A DNA stretch of 64,000 nucleotides from an uncultured Armatimonadota bacterium (GTDB lineage Bacteria; Armatimonadota; Fimbriimonadia; Fimbriimonadales; Fimbriimonadaceae), in the NCBI GenBank assembly GCA_903904815.1, contig CAIVDU010000005.1, forward strand, positions 124,001 through 188,000. The letters are read 5' to 3'. The notes beneath the pieces are model-generated. The model was given only the letters and a program-made list of their open reading frames with translations, was not told the DNA's origin and ran no database searches. Below are positions 1 to 8,889 of the stretch, piece after piece; position 1 is the stretch's first letter; every line of letters begins with the position of its first letter. The position numbers were made by a program, and so were the translations under genes.

Positions 1-1662
1 CTAGAGTGTTGGTCTTGTTCGGTGGTAGTCGAGACCAGGGCATTCGGCGGCCAAAGCGATGAGGCGTGCCTCATCGTAGAGACGACCCACGATCGTTCGA
101 GCATCGGAGTTACCCTTTCCGTCGTCGCCTTGAGGAATGACGATCTGAGGATGCCCAGTGAAGTTGGTGTGAGCGAGGATGTACCCCGACCGACTGGTGA
201 CCACAAAGTCGAAGTCCCCAAATTCATCTTCAAAGCGATTCATCGCGATCGACCGTGCCCTCTGAGCCTGGATGTAGTCGATGGCGGTGACGAATCGGCT
301 GGCCCGGAAAGTCTCTGGCCAGGCCGACTCTTTAAGATTTCGGACTTCTCCCGATCGGGTGAAGGCATCAAACGCGGAGCCCGCTTCCACGTCGAGCAGC
401 TGGTACAGGGCATCCGGGATAGGCGAGAACGAAATGGGGCTGACGTGCGCCCCCTTCGATCGAAGATGGTCCAGAAACGGATCTGATTTTGCGGCAGCCG
501 TGTCGCTAGCTGACTTGGGTACAAGAACTCCAATCTTAAGCTTCTTGAAGTCCAAGTGAGGCGGGTAGACGAAATCCCGGTCAACCGCACTCGGATCGTT
601 TCGATCGGAACCGCAAAGGGCGGCGAGGACCAGCGCGGTGTCTTGAGGGTACCGGCATATCGGTCCCACCTTGTCCATGCTGTAGCTGAGAGCCATGCCC
701 CCATAACGGCTGATCCGCCCGTAGGTTGGACGAAGTCCGTAGAGTCGACAACGGATGCTCGGGGATACGATGCTTCCGAGGGTTTCCGTGCCGACGGCAA
801 AGGCGACCAACCCCGCCGCAGTCGCACTTGCGGATCCGGCGCTGGATCCACTGCTTCCCTGCTTCCTATTCCAGGGGTTCTTAGTCGTTCCCTTGAACCA
901 TACGTCTCCTTGCGCGAGGGCGCCCATGCTGAGCTTGGCCACGACGATGGCGCCCGCAGCCCGGAGCTTTTCGATGACCGTCGCATCGAGGTCGATCTGC
1001 CGCCCCTCGAAGTTGTTTGCGCCCCAGGTTGTCGGAGCGTCCTTCGTGGCGAATAGGTCCTTCACTCCACAGGGAATCCCGTGAAGCGGTCCTCGAGAGT
1101 GACCGGACTTTAGCTCCTCGTCTGCCTTTTCGGCGTGTCTGAGCGCAGAATCTTCCATGAGGTTCACGACACACAGGAGACCATCCCCGTACTTCTTGAG
1201 ACGTGCGAGATAGAGCTTCGTCAATTCTACAGAGGAGATCTGTCCCGTTCGGATCAGTTCTCCTAGTTCAGCGACGGACAAGAAGGCGATGTCTTCGTCA
1301 CTCAGTTTGGATCTTGAAGGCGCCTGGGCCGTCACCCGGGCCGAAACTTTGGAATGTTGCCGTGAGCCACCCCCAATGGGAGTAAAGATGTATCTGGGCT
1401 CGGTCGTAAATCCGATCGGCGGTTCACGGACGACGTCGAAGCTTTTTCGAGCCGACCGAATGTCTTCCAACACCGACTTTCGCTCTTCATCGGTGAACTC
1501 GATCCCTGCGATCTTCTCGTAGGCACGAAGATCGTCGATGGAAATCGCGGCCGGCGGGAGAGCAACGCTCGCGTCTGCGACCGACGGAAGGGCCGCACAC
1601 GCGGACGCAACGAGGAGAGATCTTACAAATTCTTTGCGAGTGAGTCCATCAGCGGAAGCCAT
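1..1662 (-). CDS. Exported amidase, amidase-signature family (GatA-like)
   Basis: Hydrolyses an amide bond by the Ser-cisSer-Lys mechanism of the amidase-signature family; the substrate cannot be told from sequence. Visible catalytic elements are Lys201 in GVKD, the Ser/Gly-rich signature at about 268-284 (cis-Ser around S273) and the nucleophile S297 in TLGSIVSPS. The first ~32 residues look like an export signal (TRKEFVRSLL then a hydrophobic stretch ending in ADA), with a near-Tat RK pair. Residues 35-125 form an N-terminal extension not seen in GatA. No gatB or gatC lies nearby, so a role in tRNA amidation is unlikely. The stop codon is the first three bases of the window, so the gene is complete. 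It is divergent from the DUF488 gene. Confidence 0.88.
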   Translation of the reverse strand: MASADGLTRKEFVRSLLVASACAALPSVADASVALPPAAISIDDLRAYEKIAGIEFTDEERKSVLEDIRSARKSFDVVREPPIGFTTEPRYIFTPIGGGSRQHSKVSARVTAQAPSRSKLSDEDIAFLSVAELGELIRTGQISSVELTKLYLARLKKYGDGLLCVVNLMEDSALRHAEKADEELKSGHSRGPLHGIPCGVKDLFATKDAPTTWGANNFEGRQIDLDATVIEKLRAAGAIVVAKLSMGALAQGDVWFKGTTKNPWNRKQGSSGSSAGSASATAAGLVAFAVGTETLGSIVSPSIRCRLYGLRPTYGRISRYGGMALSYSMDKVGPICRYPQDTALVLAALCGSDRNDPSAVDRDFVYPPHLDFKKLKIGVLVPKSASDTAAAKSDPFLDHLRSKGAHVSPISFSPIPDALYQLLDVEAGSAFDAFTRSGEVRNLKESAWPETFRASRFVTAIDYIQAQRARSIAMNRFEDEFGDFDFVVTSRSGYILAHTNFTGHPQIVIPQGDDGKGNSDARTIVGRLYDEARLIALAAECPGLDYHRTRPTL

Positions 1663-1762
1663 TGCGAGAATTCTACGCGGGATTGAACAATTTCATTTTG
1701 AGGTCGACTTCAGAGCGAAATCGCCGCCATTTCACCCCGTTCAACCGTCTGAACCTGAGCGG

Positions 1763-2269
1763 ATGACAATCCTTACCGCTGGCTATGGCAATCGTGGCTT
1801 CGAGCCCTTTATCAATCTCCTGAAGTCCCACGGCGTGACTCACCTGGTGGATGTTCGAAGCGTGCCTCAATCCAGCTATTGGGAAGACTTCCGGCGAGTA
1901 CGGTTGGAACTGATTGTTCCGCCGACCGGGCTCAGATACATCTATATGGGGGACACCCTGGGAGGCGTCCCGGACTCGCCGGTTCTCTGTAAGGATCCGG
2001 AATCGGTCGACATTTCCCCGCTCTTCGAAGATCCTCAGCTTGAGTTGGGGCTTCGTAAGCTCGTTGCGGCGGCGGAAGATCCCAAACGAAAGATCTGCCT
2101 GATGTGCGGTTGTCTGAGACCGCATCGATGTCACCGTTCCCGTTTGCTGGGAGAGGCACTCTTCCGCCGGGGAATCGAGATCCAGCACCTAGACGACAAG
2201 GGAGTGCCCGTGCGCCATTCGGCGGTGATGGAAGAGGCGACGCCGAAGCAACTCTCGCTGTTTGGTTAG
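1763..2269 (+). CDS. DUF488 family protein
   Basis: A 168-residue protein of the DUF488 family, whose biochemical role is unsettled. Family marks are the N-terminal TILTAGYGNRGFEPF, the DVRSVPQSS motif near residue 30, and the Cys/His motif LMCGCLRPHRCHRSRLLGE near residues 115-135, the usual LMC...P..CHR signature. The ATG chosen here removes 75 in-frame upstream codons that run into the divergent amidase gene and do not resemble the family. It lies about 100 bp from that amidase, so the two probably use divergent promoters. Confidence 0.85.
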   Translation: MTILTAGYGNRGFEPFINLLKSHGVTHLVDVRSVPQSSYWEDFRRVRLELIVPPTGLRYIYMGDTLGGVPDSPVLCKDPESVDISPLFEDPQLELGLRKLVAAAEDPKRKICLMCGCLRPHRCHRSRLLGEALFRRGIEIQHLDDKGVPVRHSAVMEEATPKQLSLFG

Positions 2270-2423
2270 GAGCAGTTCGCAAATTCTTAACCGAAGTGAT
2301 GCATAGTCACAACTGAATGGCGACTAGCGAGCATCGGTGGATTCTCTTCCATCGAGAGGGCCCAAAGCGCCAAGAATTTTCGACCCAAAGTGTAAATCCT
2401 AAAGCCTCAATCGTAGCCATCCT

Positions 2424-3353
2424 ATGAAAGAACTCCTGACGCTTTCCCGACGCTCCTTGCTGGCTTCTGCGGGGTCAGCGACCCTACTTCCAAGTCTGAA
2501 CCACTTCGAATCCAGCTCTAAGCGCAACACGTTCCGAGTCGTCCACATGACCGATCTGCATATCCAGCCGGAATTGGGAGCTGCCGATGGAGTCTCCTTG
2601 TGTGTCAAGAAAATCCTTGAGCTGAATCCCCGACCCGACTTCATCCTTACCGGTGGGGACCACGTGATGGATCTTCTCAACGTTTCCGGGGCCCGCGCCG
2701 ATCTCCAGTTCTCGCTACTGGATGAGCGACTTAAGCCGTTGGAGATGCCAATCTACCACTGCGTTGGTAACCACGACGTCTATGGATGGGCTCCTAACTC
2801 TTCCGTTTCTGAGCGTGAACCTGGGTACGGCAAGGCGCTATTCGAAGAGAAAGTCAGAGACTCCAAGACTTATTACAGCTTCGATCACAAGGGTTGGCAC
2901 TTTATCGTGCTGGACACGATTGGGGTCCGAGGACGGCAGTGGATGGGCCACGTGGACGACGATCAGTTGCAGTGGCTGAAGTCGGACTTGGCGGCAACGC
3001 CTACGGACCGCCCCATCGTCGTGACCCTTCACATGCCGATCATCACGTCGATTCTTCAAGAGACCGAGTCCACAACCACGACTCCCACTGACCTCACCGT
3101 GACCGGAAACGGCAAGCAGGTCTTCGACCTGCTCCGCACCCGAATGGTCAAACTCGTGATGCAAGGGCACACTCACGTGGTTGAGTCGGTCGAGTACCTG
3201 GGAACCCGCTTCATGACGGCAGGCGCCGTTTCGGGAGACTGGTGGAAGGGATGGCGATTGGGAGTTCATCCAGAAGGATTTACGACGCTGGACTTCGACG
3301 GCGCCTCGGTGAAAACCACGTATGTTCCCTACGGCTGGAAGACCCATCGCTAG
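2424..3353 (+). CDS. Tat-exported metallophosphoesterase (calcineurin-like)
   Basis: A 309-residue calcineurin-like phosphoesterase. The metal-binding motifs appear in order: TDLH (~45), GGDHVMD (~77), GNHDVYG (~115), HMP (~200) and GHTHV (~247). The spacing and architecture resemble the cyclic-nucleotide phosphodiesterase (Icc/CpdA) branch, but the substrate is not predictable. The N-terminus LSRRSLLASAG is a good twin-arginine signal, so the enzyme is probably exported folded with its metals. It appears to be a single-gene unit followed by the separate promoter of the PEP-CTERM gene. Confidence 0.85.
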   Translation: MKELLTLSRRSLLASAGSATLLPSLNHFESSSKRNTFRVVHMTDLHIQPELGAADGVSLCVKKILELNPRPDFILTGGDHVMDLLNVSGARADLQFSLLDERLKPLEMPIYHCVGNHDVYGWAPNSSVSEREPGYGKALFEEKVRDSKTYYSFDHKGWHFIVLDTIGVRGRQWMGHVDDDQLQWLKSDLAATPTDRPIVVTLHMPIITSILQETESTTTTPTDLTVTGNGKQVFDLLRTRMVKLVMQGHTHVVESVEYLGTRFMTAGAVSGDWWKGWRLGVHPEGFTTLDFDGASVKTTYVPYGWKTHR

Positions 3354-3515
3354 GAGTCAACGTTTAGCCTTTCGGCTGAAACCCTGATGCTCGAAGATGT
3401 CCAGAAGCTAGCCCATGCGATGTCATCAGATTCTTGGACTGGAAATCCGGGATAGACTTATCTCGAACTCTGAGCCATGCTCCAACTGGGAGCCAGATAA
3501 AGCATCAGTATTCCA

Positions 3516-3543
3516 TTGCAGCATAAAATTCATACGGTATACC
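3516..3543 (+). promoter_or_regulatory. Predicted sigma70-type promoter of the PEP-CTERM gene
   Basis: TTGCAG (3516-3521) and TATACC (3538-3543) are separated by 16 bp. The -10 lies inside a perfect 10-bp palindrome, CGGTATACCG (3535-3544), which could also be a repressor site. The start codon follows about 48 bp downstream. Prediction from sequence only. Confidence 0.45.
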
Positions 3544-3591
3544 GATACGAGTCCAACTCTCGCTCCCTCATGGTTGAGGGGAAGGTGGGCT

Positions 3592-4347
3592 ATGAAAAAC
3601 GCGCAAAGTCTTGGTCAACTCGCGATACGATCTGGCCTCGGTTTATTTAGCCTCTTGCTATCGGAGGTAGCCGGTTCCCAGGTGCTCTTCTCCGAAGAGT
3701 TTGACGGAACTTCTCTAAGCAGTTCATGGACCGTCGAGCGAGGCTATGCCTCCGTTTCAGGTGGCTGGGCCTATCTTCACGGCTCCACTCCAGGTAGCCG
3801 AGATGCAGATATCTTGACCGGCGTCGGCTCTAACTGGTCCGACTACGAACTGACGACCGTGTTTGACTCGACGAATGGCCCCGGCAGCGCCAATAATGCC
3901 ATCATCAACTTCCGAGTCCAACATGAAGAGGGCTGGGCATCGGGAACGTTCTACAGCCTCTACCTTTTCCCATCCAATTCTGGAATCAACCCTCCGGGCC
4001 CAAACACGGCGCAGCTGTACAAGTACGTGAACAACTACGGGTACGAGATGGCTAGATTTTCGTTCGGAAGCCTCATGACCGCTGGCGCAAATTTAGTGGA
4101 TCTCACGGTGACTGGTGGCCAGTTTGACCTGTCCTTGAATGGTCAGCATGCCTTCACCTACACGGACACGAATCCGCTTCTGACCGGCGGCATAGGGCTG
4201 GGGTCCATCTGGGAATCGCAGACCCAATACGACTACGTCCACGTGACGGGAACCACCTCGGCTACCCCGGAACCGTCGACCCTGGTCTCAGCTGTAGCTG
4301 GACTTGGATTGTTCTACAGGTTCCGACGACGAATGGCGAGGACCTAG
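3592..4347 (+). CDS. PEP-CTERM sorting-domain surface protein
   Basis: A 251-residue exported protein. The N-terminus (MKNAQSLGQL then a hydrophobic stretch ending near GSQ) is a signal peptide. The C-terminus has the tripartite PEP-CTERM signal: ATPEPST, a hydrophobic segment (LVSAVAGLGLFYRF) and the basic tail RRRMART, which exosortase-type systems recognise. The body (about residues 25-220) is Gly/Ser/Thr-rich with beta-strand character and resembles concanavalin-like lectin/glucanase folds (LFSEEFDGTSL, ANNAIINFRVQ), but no catalytic motif is clear. The start was chosen because the signal peptide begins there; upstream in-frame codons overlap the promoter. No exosortase gene is in the window. 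Confidence 0.8.
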   Translation: MKNAQSLGQLAIRSGLGLFSLLLSEVAGSQVLFSEEFDGTSLSSSWTVERGYASVSGGWAYLHGSTPGSRDADILTGVGSNWSDYELTTVFDSTNGPGSANNAIINFRVQHEEGWASGTFYSLYLFPSNSGINPPGPNTAQLYKYVNNYGYEMARFSFGSLMTAGANLVDLTVTGGQFDLSLNGQHAFTYTDTNPLLTGGIGLGSIWESQTQYDYVHVTGTTSATPEPSTLVSAVAGLGLFYRFRRRMART

Positions 4348-4356
4348 GCAGCTCGC

Positions 4357-6291
4357 CTACGTCTCAACCAAATACTCGCGGACTTTCTCGGCGAGCGTCT
4401 TTGTCATGGTGGGGATGGCGGCAATATCCTCGACTGAGGCTCTTCGAATTCCTTCCAGCGAACCAAAGGTTCGCAAAAGGAGTCGCTTCCGGCGCGGACC
4501 CACGCCGGGAATCTCTTCCAGCACCGAGCCGTTCATTCGCTTGTCCCGAATCTTGCGATGGTAGGTCAGCGCGAACCGATGAGCCTCGTCTCTCAGTTTT
4601 CGCAGCAACATGAGACCAGGGGCATTTAGGGGCAGTTCGACTTCGCGATAGCTGTACGATTTAGGCGCGGCCCGTTCGTAGGAATACTCCAGCTTCGAAG
4701 CCTCGGCAGGGATGACGGCAGGCGAAGAATCTTCGAGGATCGTCAATTCAGTCGGAACGTAAATCAGTTCGTGACGCTTGGCGAGTCCCACCATCGGAAC
4801 TGTCAGGCCCAGTTCGTCGCGTGCCTTCAGTGCAGCGGACAGCTGTCCCCGTCCACCGTCGATCATGATCAAGTCGGGCAGCTTCTGAAACTTTTCATCG
4901 CCGTCTACGAACGCCTTCAAGCGACGGGTAAGAACCTCATGCATCATGGCAAAGTCGTTGGGGCTTTCCGGGTGGTACCGAATCTTGAATCGTCGATACT
5001 CAGCTCTGGCCGCCTCGCCCATTTCGGTAACCACCATCGAGCCAACTGGCGACGTGCCCTGAATATTCGAAATATCGTAACCCTCGACTCGATGGGGAGG
5101 GGTAGGCAGACCCAACGCATCTTGAAGCTGAGCCATCGCGTCGTCGGTCCAGACCTCCTTCTGACTCAATTCCTGAGCGAACTGGGCCAATGCCTGCTCG
5201 GCATTTGAAGATGCAAGGTCGATGAGCCTTGCCTTCTCTCCGGTTTGGGGCACTTCGACGGTGACCGCGCCACCTCGGCGCTGCTTCAACCACGCCTGAA
5301 CGATGTTTCGTTCTTCGATCTCGACCGGCAACAAGATCTCTCGGGGCACCTCATGGGCGTCCGAGTAGTACTGCTTGACGAACTCCTGAACCGCCTCCTG
5401 AGGAGCGGCCTCCGAAGCGCCGTCGAGCATGAATTGTCGCTGACCGATCAACTTGCCGCCTCGTATGTAGAGCATCTGAATGGCTGCCCCGCGCTCGTCC
5501 TTTACCACGGCGATGACGTCCTGGTCGACCTGATCGGTCATCAAGACTTTCTGTCGCTGCATGATCGTCTCGATGGCGGCAATCTGGTCGCGGACCTTGG
5601 CGGCGCGTTCGAAGTCGAGTTCCTCGGCCGCTTTCTCCATCTGGCCACGCATGTCGTTTACGATCGACTCCTCCTTGCCATTAAGGAACCGATCGACGAG
5701 GTCCAGCACCTCTGCGTACTCCCTCCGATCACTCAGCCCTGCACACGGACCTAAGCACCTCCCGAGGTGATAGTAAAGGCAGGGCTTTTGTTCGGCCAGC
5801 CCGGACCAGCTTTTATTACAAGGGATGAGGGGAAAAATTTTGTGGAGGATCGTCAGCGTGTCCCTTACCGCGAAGGAGCTCGGATAGGGGCCGAAATACT
5901 TTGCGCCATCCTTCCGAACGCGCCTCGTGAACATGACACGCGGGAACTTCTCTTTCGTGATCGTGATGTAGGGATAGCTCTTATCGTCGCGCAAGCGAAC
6001 GTTGTAAGGTGGCCGGTGCTCCTTGATCAGGTTGCATTCAAGGACGAGGGCTTCGAGTTCGCTGTCAACGACGATCCACTCAATGTCCCGAACTTTCGTG
6101 ACGAGGCGCGCAATTCTCGGTCCGTGCTTCGCGGACTCCTGAAAATAGCTTCGCACGCGGCTTTTCAGCGAGAGGGCTTTGCCGACGTACAGCACCTCAC
6201 CCTTCTCACCCTTGTGCAGGTAACAGCCGGGCTGATTGGGAAGCAGTTTCAGCTTTTCAAGGACGGTTTCTGGAAGGTTTCTCTTAGCCAT
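4357..6291 (-). CDS. uvrC: UvrABC excinuclease subunit C
   Basis: Makes the 3' and 5' incisions during nucleotide excision repair after UvrA/UvrB load on damage. Domains in order: GIY-YIG nuclease at ~15-95 (QPGCYLHKG...VLYVGKA), UVR domain at ~205-240 (MEKAAEELDFERAAKVRDQI) that binds UvrB, the RNase H-like second nuclease at ~385-550 (EGYDISNIQGTSPVGSMVV, MIDGGRGQL) and a helix-hairpin-helix at ~590-640 (EEIPGVGPRRKRLLL). At 644 residues it is slightly longer than E. coli UvrC. It is tail-to-tail with the PEP-CTERM gene with only 9 bp between, and about 90 bp downstream of the PfkB kinase gene on the same strand. uvrA and uvrB are not in the window. Confidence 0.97.
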   Translation of the reverse strand: MAKRNLPETVLEKLKLLPNQPGCYLHKGEKGEVLYVGKALSLKSRVRSYFQESAKHGPRIARLVTKVRDIEWIVVDSELEALVLECNLIKEHRPPYNVRLRDDKSYPYITITKEKFPRVMFTRRVRKDGAKYFGPYPSSFAVRDTLTILHKIFPLIPCNKSWSGLAEQKPCLYYHLGRCLGPCAGLSDRREYAEVLDLVDRFLNGKEESIVNDMRGQMEKAAEELDFERAAKVRDQIAAIETIMQRQKVLMTDQVDQDVIAVVKDERGAAIQMLYIRGGKLIGQRQFMLDGASEAAPQEAVQEFVKQYYSDAHEVPREILLPVEIEERNIVQAWLKQRRGGAVTVEVPQTGEKARLIDLASSNAEQALAQFAQELSQKEVWTDDAMAQLQDALGLPTPPHRVEGYDISNIQGTSPVGSMVVTEMGEAARAEYRRFKIRYHPESPNDFAMMHEVLTRRLKAFVDGDEKFQKLPDLIMIDGGRGQLSAALKARDELGLTVPMVGLAKRHELIYVPTELTILEDSSPAVIPAEASKLEYSYERAAPKSYSYREVELPLNAPGLMLLRKLRDEAHRFALTYHRKIRDKRMNGSVLEEIPGVGPRRKRLLLRTFGSLEGIRRASVEDIAAIPTMTKTLAEKVREYLVET

Positions 6292-6384
6292 TGCGCCAGG
6301 CTCGCCAGTTGTTCGAGCACGATTTCAATTGTGGACGAGGGACATCTCCCTGTACGGCGGATCCACCCGATCCATTCTCAATTC

Positions 6385-7323
6385 CTATCCGTAGGCTGCG
6401 GCAACTTCAGGGTTTGAGTCGATGTATTCGTTAATTTGTTCGACCGTCGGGACGTCCGTCGTTGCCCCCAACGCTCGGCACTTAAGGCATCCTGCAACTG
6501 CCGCGAACCGAAGGCAGTCGGCGAGCGGCCAATTTCGGTTCAGCCCATGGAGCATTCCCGCCCGGAACACATCGCCGGCGCCGGTGGTATCCACGACTTC
6601 GGGAGAGGGAAAGGGCGGGTAGGCCTTGACCGGACGGTCGGGGCCGCCGAAGACAAAGCCATTGGGGCCGTCGCTCAAGATCGTGTAGCACTGATGCTTG
6701 GCGACCCAATTCTTTACCCATTGGACATTGCGTTGAACGTTGTTTCGGTAGCCTGCCCAGTCGGTGCTGGACTGCCAAAAGGAACCTGGCGCGATCGGAT
6801 CGTCCTCACGGATGAAATCCATCAGGTAGTTGCGCATACCGGCTTCGGAGGCGAGTCTCGCCGCCTCCCGCGCGGCGCCTGCCATGTTTGGATCGGCAGT
6901 AAACCACTCGTCGACGACAAATGGCAGATGGGCAGGCTCGACATCGGGCACCGCGGTGGCAAATCCTTTGCCGAACATCGTCCTCTCCCCATCCGGAGTC
7001 ACGTAGATATCACAAACGGGGGCACTGACCGGTCCTTCAGAAAGCGATGGCAAAGAATCGCGGTGATTGATCAGAGCAGTCGGAAGGCCTCTGGACTTGA
7101 GCAGTTCCCACAGAATATTGGCTTCAGTCGAATCGCCGATCTGGTTTCCCGATAGCTTGATTTCGTTTCCCCAGACGGTGAGCGCATTGGCGGTATTGGC
7201 GGCCTCGCCTCCGAGAAGGAAAAGCTCCTTCTCAATTTCAACATAACCACCCGGCGCCGGTAACTGGGGAACGCGTCGCAAGCGATCGATACAGATGGTG
7301 CCAAAAACCAGAATCAAGACCAC
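6385..7323 (-). CDS. PfkB-family carbohydrate kinase
   Basis: A 312-residue ribokinase-fold sugar kinase. It shows the N-terminal FGTICIDRLRRVP strand, the substrate-side GGEAANTANAL motif (~37-48) and the C-terminal anion-hole/catalytic motif DTTGAGDVFRAG (~245-256), where the second Asp is the base. The phosphate acceptor (ribose, fructose, nucleoside or another sugar) cannot be assigned from motifs. The start is GTG; an ATG 4 bp upstream is out of frame. A 21-bp palindrome lies directly against the start codon, so expression may be controlled there together with the divergent membrane-protein gene. Confidence 0.88.
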   Translation of the reverse strand: MVLILVFGTICIDRLRRVPQLPAPGGYVEIEKELFLLGGEAANTANALTVWGNEIKLSGNQIGDSTEANILWELLKSRGLPTALINHRDSLPSLSEGPVSAPVCDIYVTPDGERTMFGKGFATAVPDVEPAHLPFVVDEWFTADPNMAGAAREAARLASEAGMRNYLMDFIREDDPIAPGSFWQSSTDWAGYRNNVQRNVQWVKNWVAKHQCYTILSDGPNGFVFGGPDRPVKAYPPFPSPEVVDTTGAGDVFRAGMLHGLNRNWPLADCLRFAAVAGCLKCRALGATTDVPTVEQINEYIDSNPEVAAAYG

Positions 7324-7324
7324 T

Positions 7325-7345
7325 CATGATACCGGCGGTATCATG
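7325..7345. promoter_or_regulatory. 21-bp perfect palindrome between divergent genes
   Basis: CATGATACC (7325-7333), spacer GGC, GGTATCATG (7337-7345): 9-bp arms with no mismatch. It occupies nearly the whole gap between the PfkB kinase and the divergent small membrane protein and includes the latter's ATG. It could be an operator for a dimeric regulator or an RNA hairpin that hides the start codon. No regulator gene is adjacent. Confidence 0.5.
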
Positions 7346-7735
7346 GGCAACGTGTTTTGGGTTCAAGTGGCGATCTCGTTCCTACTCTGGCTCGCCGCTG
7401 GCGCGGTCATGATGCGAGGCTCTCAAAAGCTTAGAGCCCATGCTTTTGCTACCCCCCGTACTGCTCGGGCCGGAAGGTCGGCATTGCTCTTCCTGCTATC
7501 ACCCACGGTCATTTTCGCCCCGCTCTGGTTTGTATGGACTCATGGAGGAGTGCTTCCAGATCGGCTTCTCGCATGGGCTTGGCTGCTGATCACGCTAGGA
7601 GGACTCGGGTGTGTCACATGCGCGACGCTCGGGCTTGCCTACGCGGTGAGCATCGCCATGGAAGTTGCGAAAGACTCGAGGGTAACGACAGAAGCCGCTC
7701 CCGCGTCAACTATAAAGGACCCATCGGATCGATGA
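7343..7735 (+). CDS. Small integral membrane protein, unknown function
   Basis: A 130-residue protein with about three hydrophobic helices: VFWVQVAISFLLWLAAGAV near the N-terminus, LLFLLSPTVIFAPLWFVW in the middle, and a long stretch LLAWAWLLITLGGLG running on to LGLAYAVSIAM. The C-terminal ~25 residues are polar. I do not recognise the family. The ATG was chosen because it begins at the first hydrophobic helix and clears the divergent kinase gene. Its TGA stop overlaps the ATG of the next gene (ATGA), so the two are probably translationally coupled. Confidence 0.6.
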   Translation: MGNVFWVQVAISFLLWLAAGAVMMRGSQKLRAHAFATPRTARAGRSALLFLLSPTVIFAPLWFVWTHGGVLPDRLLAWAWLLITLGGLGCVTCATLGLAYAVSIAMEVAKDSRVTTEAAPASTIKDPSDR

Positions 7736-8352
7736 ATATGAAAACGCTTGCTGCTCTCGCCTTGTCCGCCGTGCTTATGACGAGCGCCTCCGCCCAAATT
7801 ATCACCACTACCAAGGGCCCGAAGAGTGACGCCACGAACCTTAAGATTCACAAGCTTGACCTTGTGCTTAAGATCCTTCCCCTTGCTCTCAAAAAGGAAC
7901 AGTACAAGGATCTTCTTTTGGCGGTCGCCAAGGCACGGCAGAAGGAGCGAGAGTTGCTCGAGAAAGAGGACGAAACCCTTGAGCAGTTGGACTCAAAGCT
8001 GACGGACTCGCTTGACGCCGCTCTGACCAAGGGCGCATACCCCTCTCCTGAACTCGTGACCGAGGTCTCAAACAAGACCCGAGACAGCGGCCTTCGGCGT
8101 AGCTTCCTGATGGCTCAGTTGACAGAATCGATCTACAAAGATCTGACTCAGTCCCTTAACGCGGGCCAAATCAAAGTCATGGCCGGTTCGTTCGATGATC
8201 GCTATATCGATCCGTCCGCGAAGAAGGGCGACCTCAAGGACGACTTAAAGGTGAGATTCTTCATCACCAACGTGATTTTGGACCCGTATTCCTTCGACAT
8301 TCTCGGCTCCCTGGAGACTGCCGCCACCGCGGATACGACGAAGAAAGGGTAG
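7732..8352 (+). CDS. Secreted helical protein, unknown function
   Basis: A 206-residue protein with a clear Sec signal peptide (MNMKTLAALALSAVLMTSASAQ, cleavage after ASA). The mature part is charged and predicted helical, with KARQKERELLEKEDETLEQL at ~70-90 suggesting a short coiled coil. The pattern resembles periplasmic Spy/LTXXQ-type helical proteins, but no LTXXQ motif is present, so I give no function. It overlaps the upstream membrane-protein gene by 4 bp, so the two may act together at the envelope. It ends 3 bp before the convergent purE stop. Confidence 0.65.
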   Translation: MNMKTLAALALSAVLMTSASAQIITTTKGPKSDATNLKIHKLDLVLKILPLALKKEQYKDLLLAVAKARQKERELLEKEDETLEQLDSKLTDSLDAALTKGAYPSPELVTEVSNKTRDSGLRRSFLMAQLTESIYKDLTQSLNAGQIKVMAGSFDDRYIDPSAKKGDLKDDLKVRFFITNVILDPYSFDILGSLETAATADTTKKG

Positions 8353-8355
8353 GGC

Positions 8356-8841
8356 TCACGTGTCTAGTTCTAGATTCATCTGTTCGACGACCCGTTTCAA
8401 ATCTTCGGCGTACTCGTCGAGCTTTGCCGCTAACTGATCGTCGAACGTGGCCAGGATCCGGGCGGCCAGCAAGCCTGCGTTGCGACCGTTTCCAATGGAA
8501 ACGGTCGCGACTGGAATACCTGCAGGCATTTGAACGATCGAATACAGGGAATCGACGCCGCCGAGTGCCTTCGTCTGAACTGGTACACCGATGACCGGAA
8601 GCGAAGTGAGCGAGGCCACCATTCCCGGAAGATGGGCGGCGCCACCTGCGCCAGCAATGATTACTTTAAGGCCTCTCGAACGGGCGCTCTTCGCGTATTC
8701 GAACATCGCATCGGGTGTGCGGTGGGCGCTGACCACCTTTATTTCGCACGGAATGCCGAATTGCCCCAGCGCTTCTGCGGCTGGGCGCATCGTCTCCAGG
8801 TCTGACTTGCTACCCATGATAATGCCGACTACAGGTTCCAC
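8356..8841 (-). CDS. purE: N5-carboxyaminoimidazole ribonucleotide mutase (class I PurE)
   Basis: Converts N5-CAIR to CAIR in purine synthesis. At 161 residues it is the normal length for the stand-alone bacterial mutase. The signature motifs are [10 protein letters not shown] (~9-18), SAHRTPD (~43-49) with the catalytic His, and [12 protein letters not shown] (~70-81). It lies 48 bp after waaA and in the same direction as purC further upstream, forming a likely purC-waaA-purE operon. The purK partner that supplies N5-CAIR is not in the window. Confidence 0.96.
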   Translation of the reverse strand: MEPVVGIIMGSKSDLETMRPAAEALGQFGIPCEIKVVSAHRTPDAMFEYAKSARSRGLKVIIAGAGGAAHLPGMVASLTSLPVIGVPVQTKALGGVDSLYSIVQMPAGIPVATVSIGNGRNAGLLAARILATFDDQLAAKLDEYAEDLKRVVEQMNLELDT

Positions 8842-8889
8842 GGCGGGGTTATACCGCGCACGAGGTCGGTTTAGGGGCGCCAGGCGGAA

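Noticed and set aside
22-486. 154-residue plus-strand frame opposite the amidase
   Set aside because: It is antisense to the complete amidase gene, without start support.
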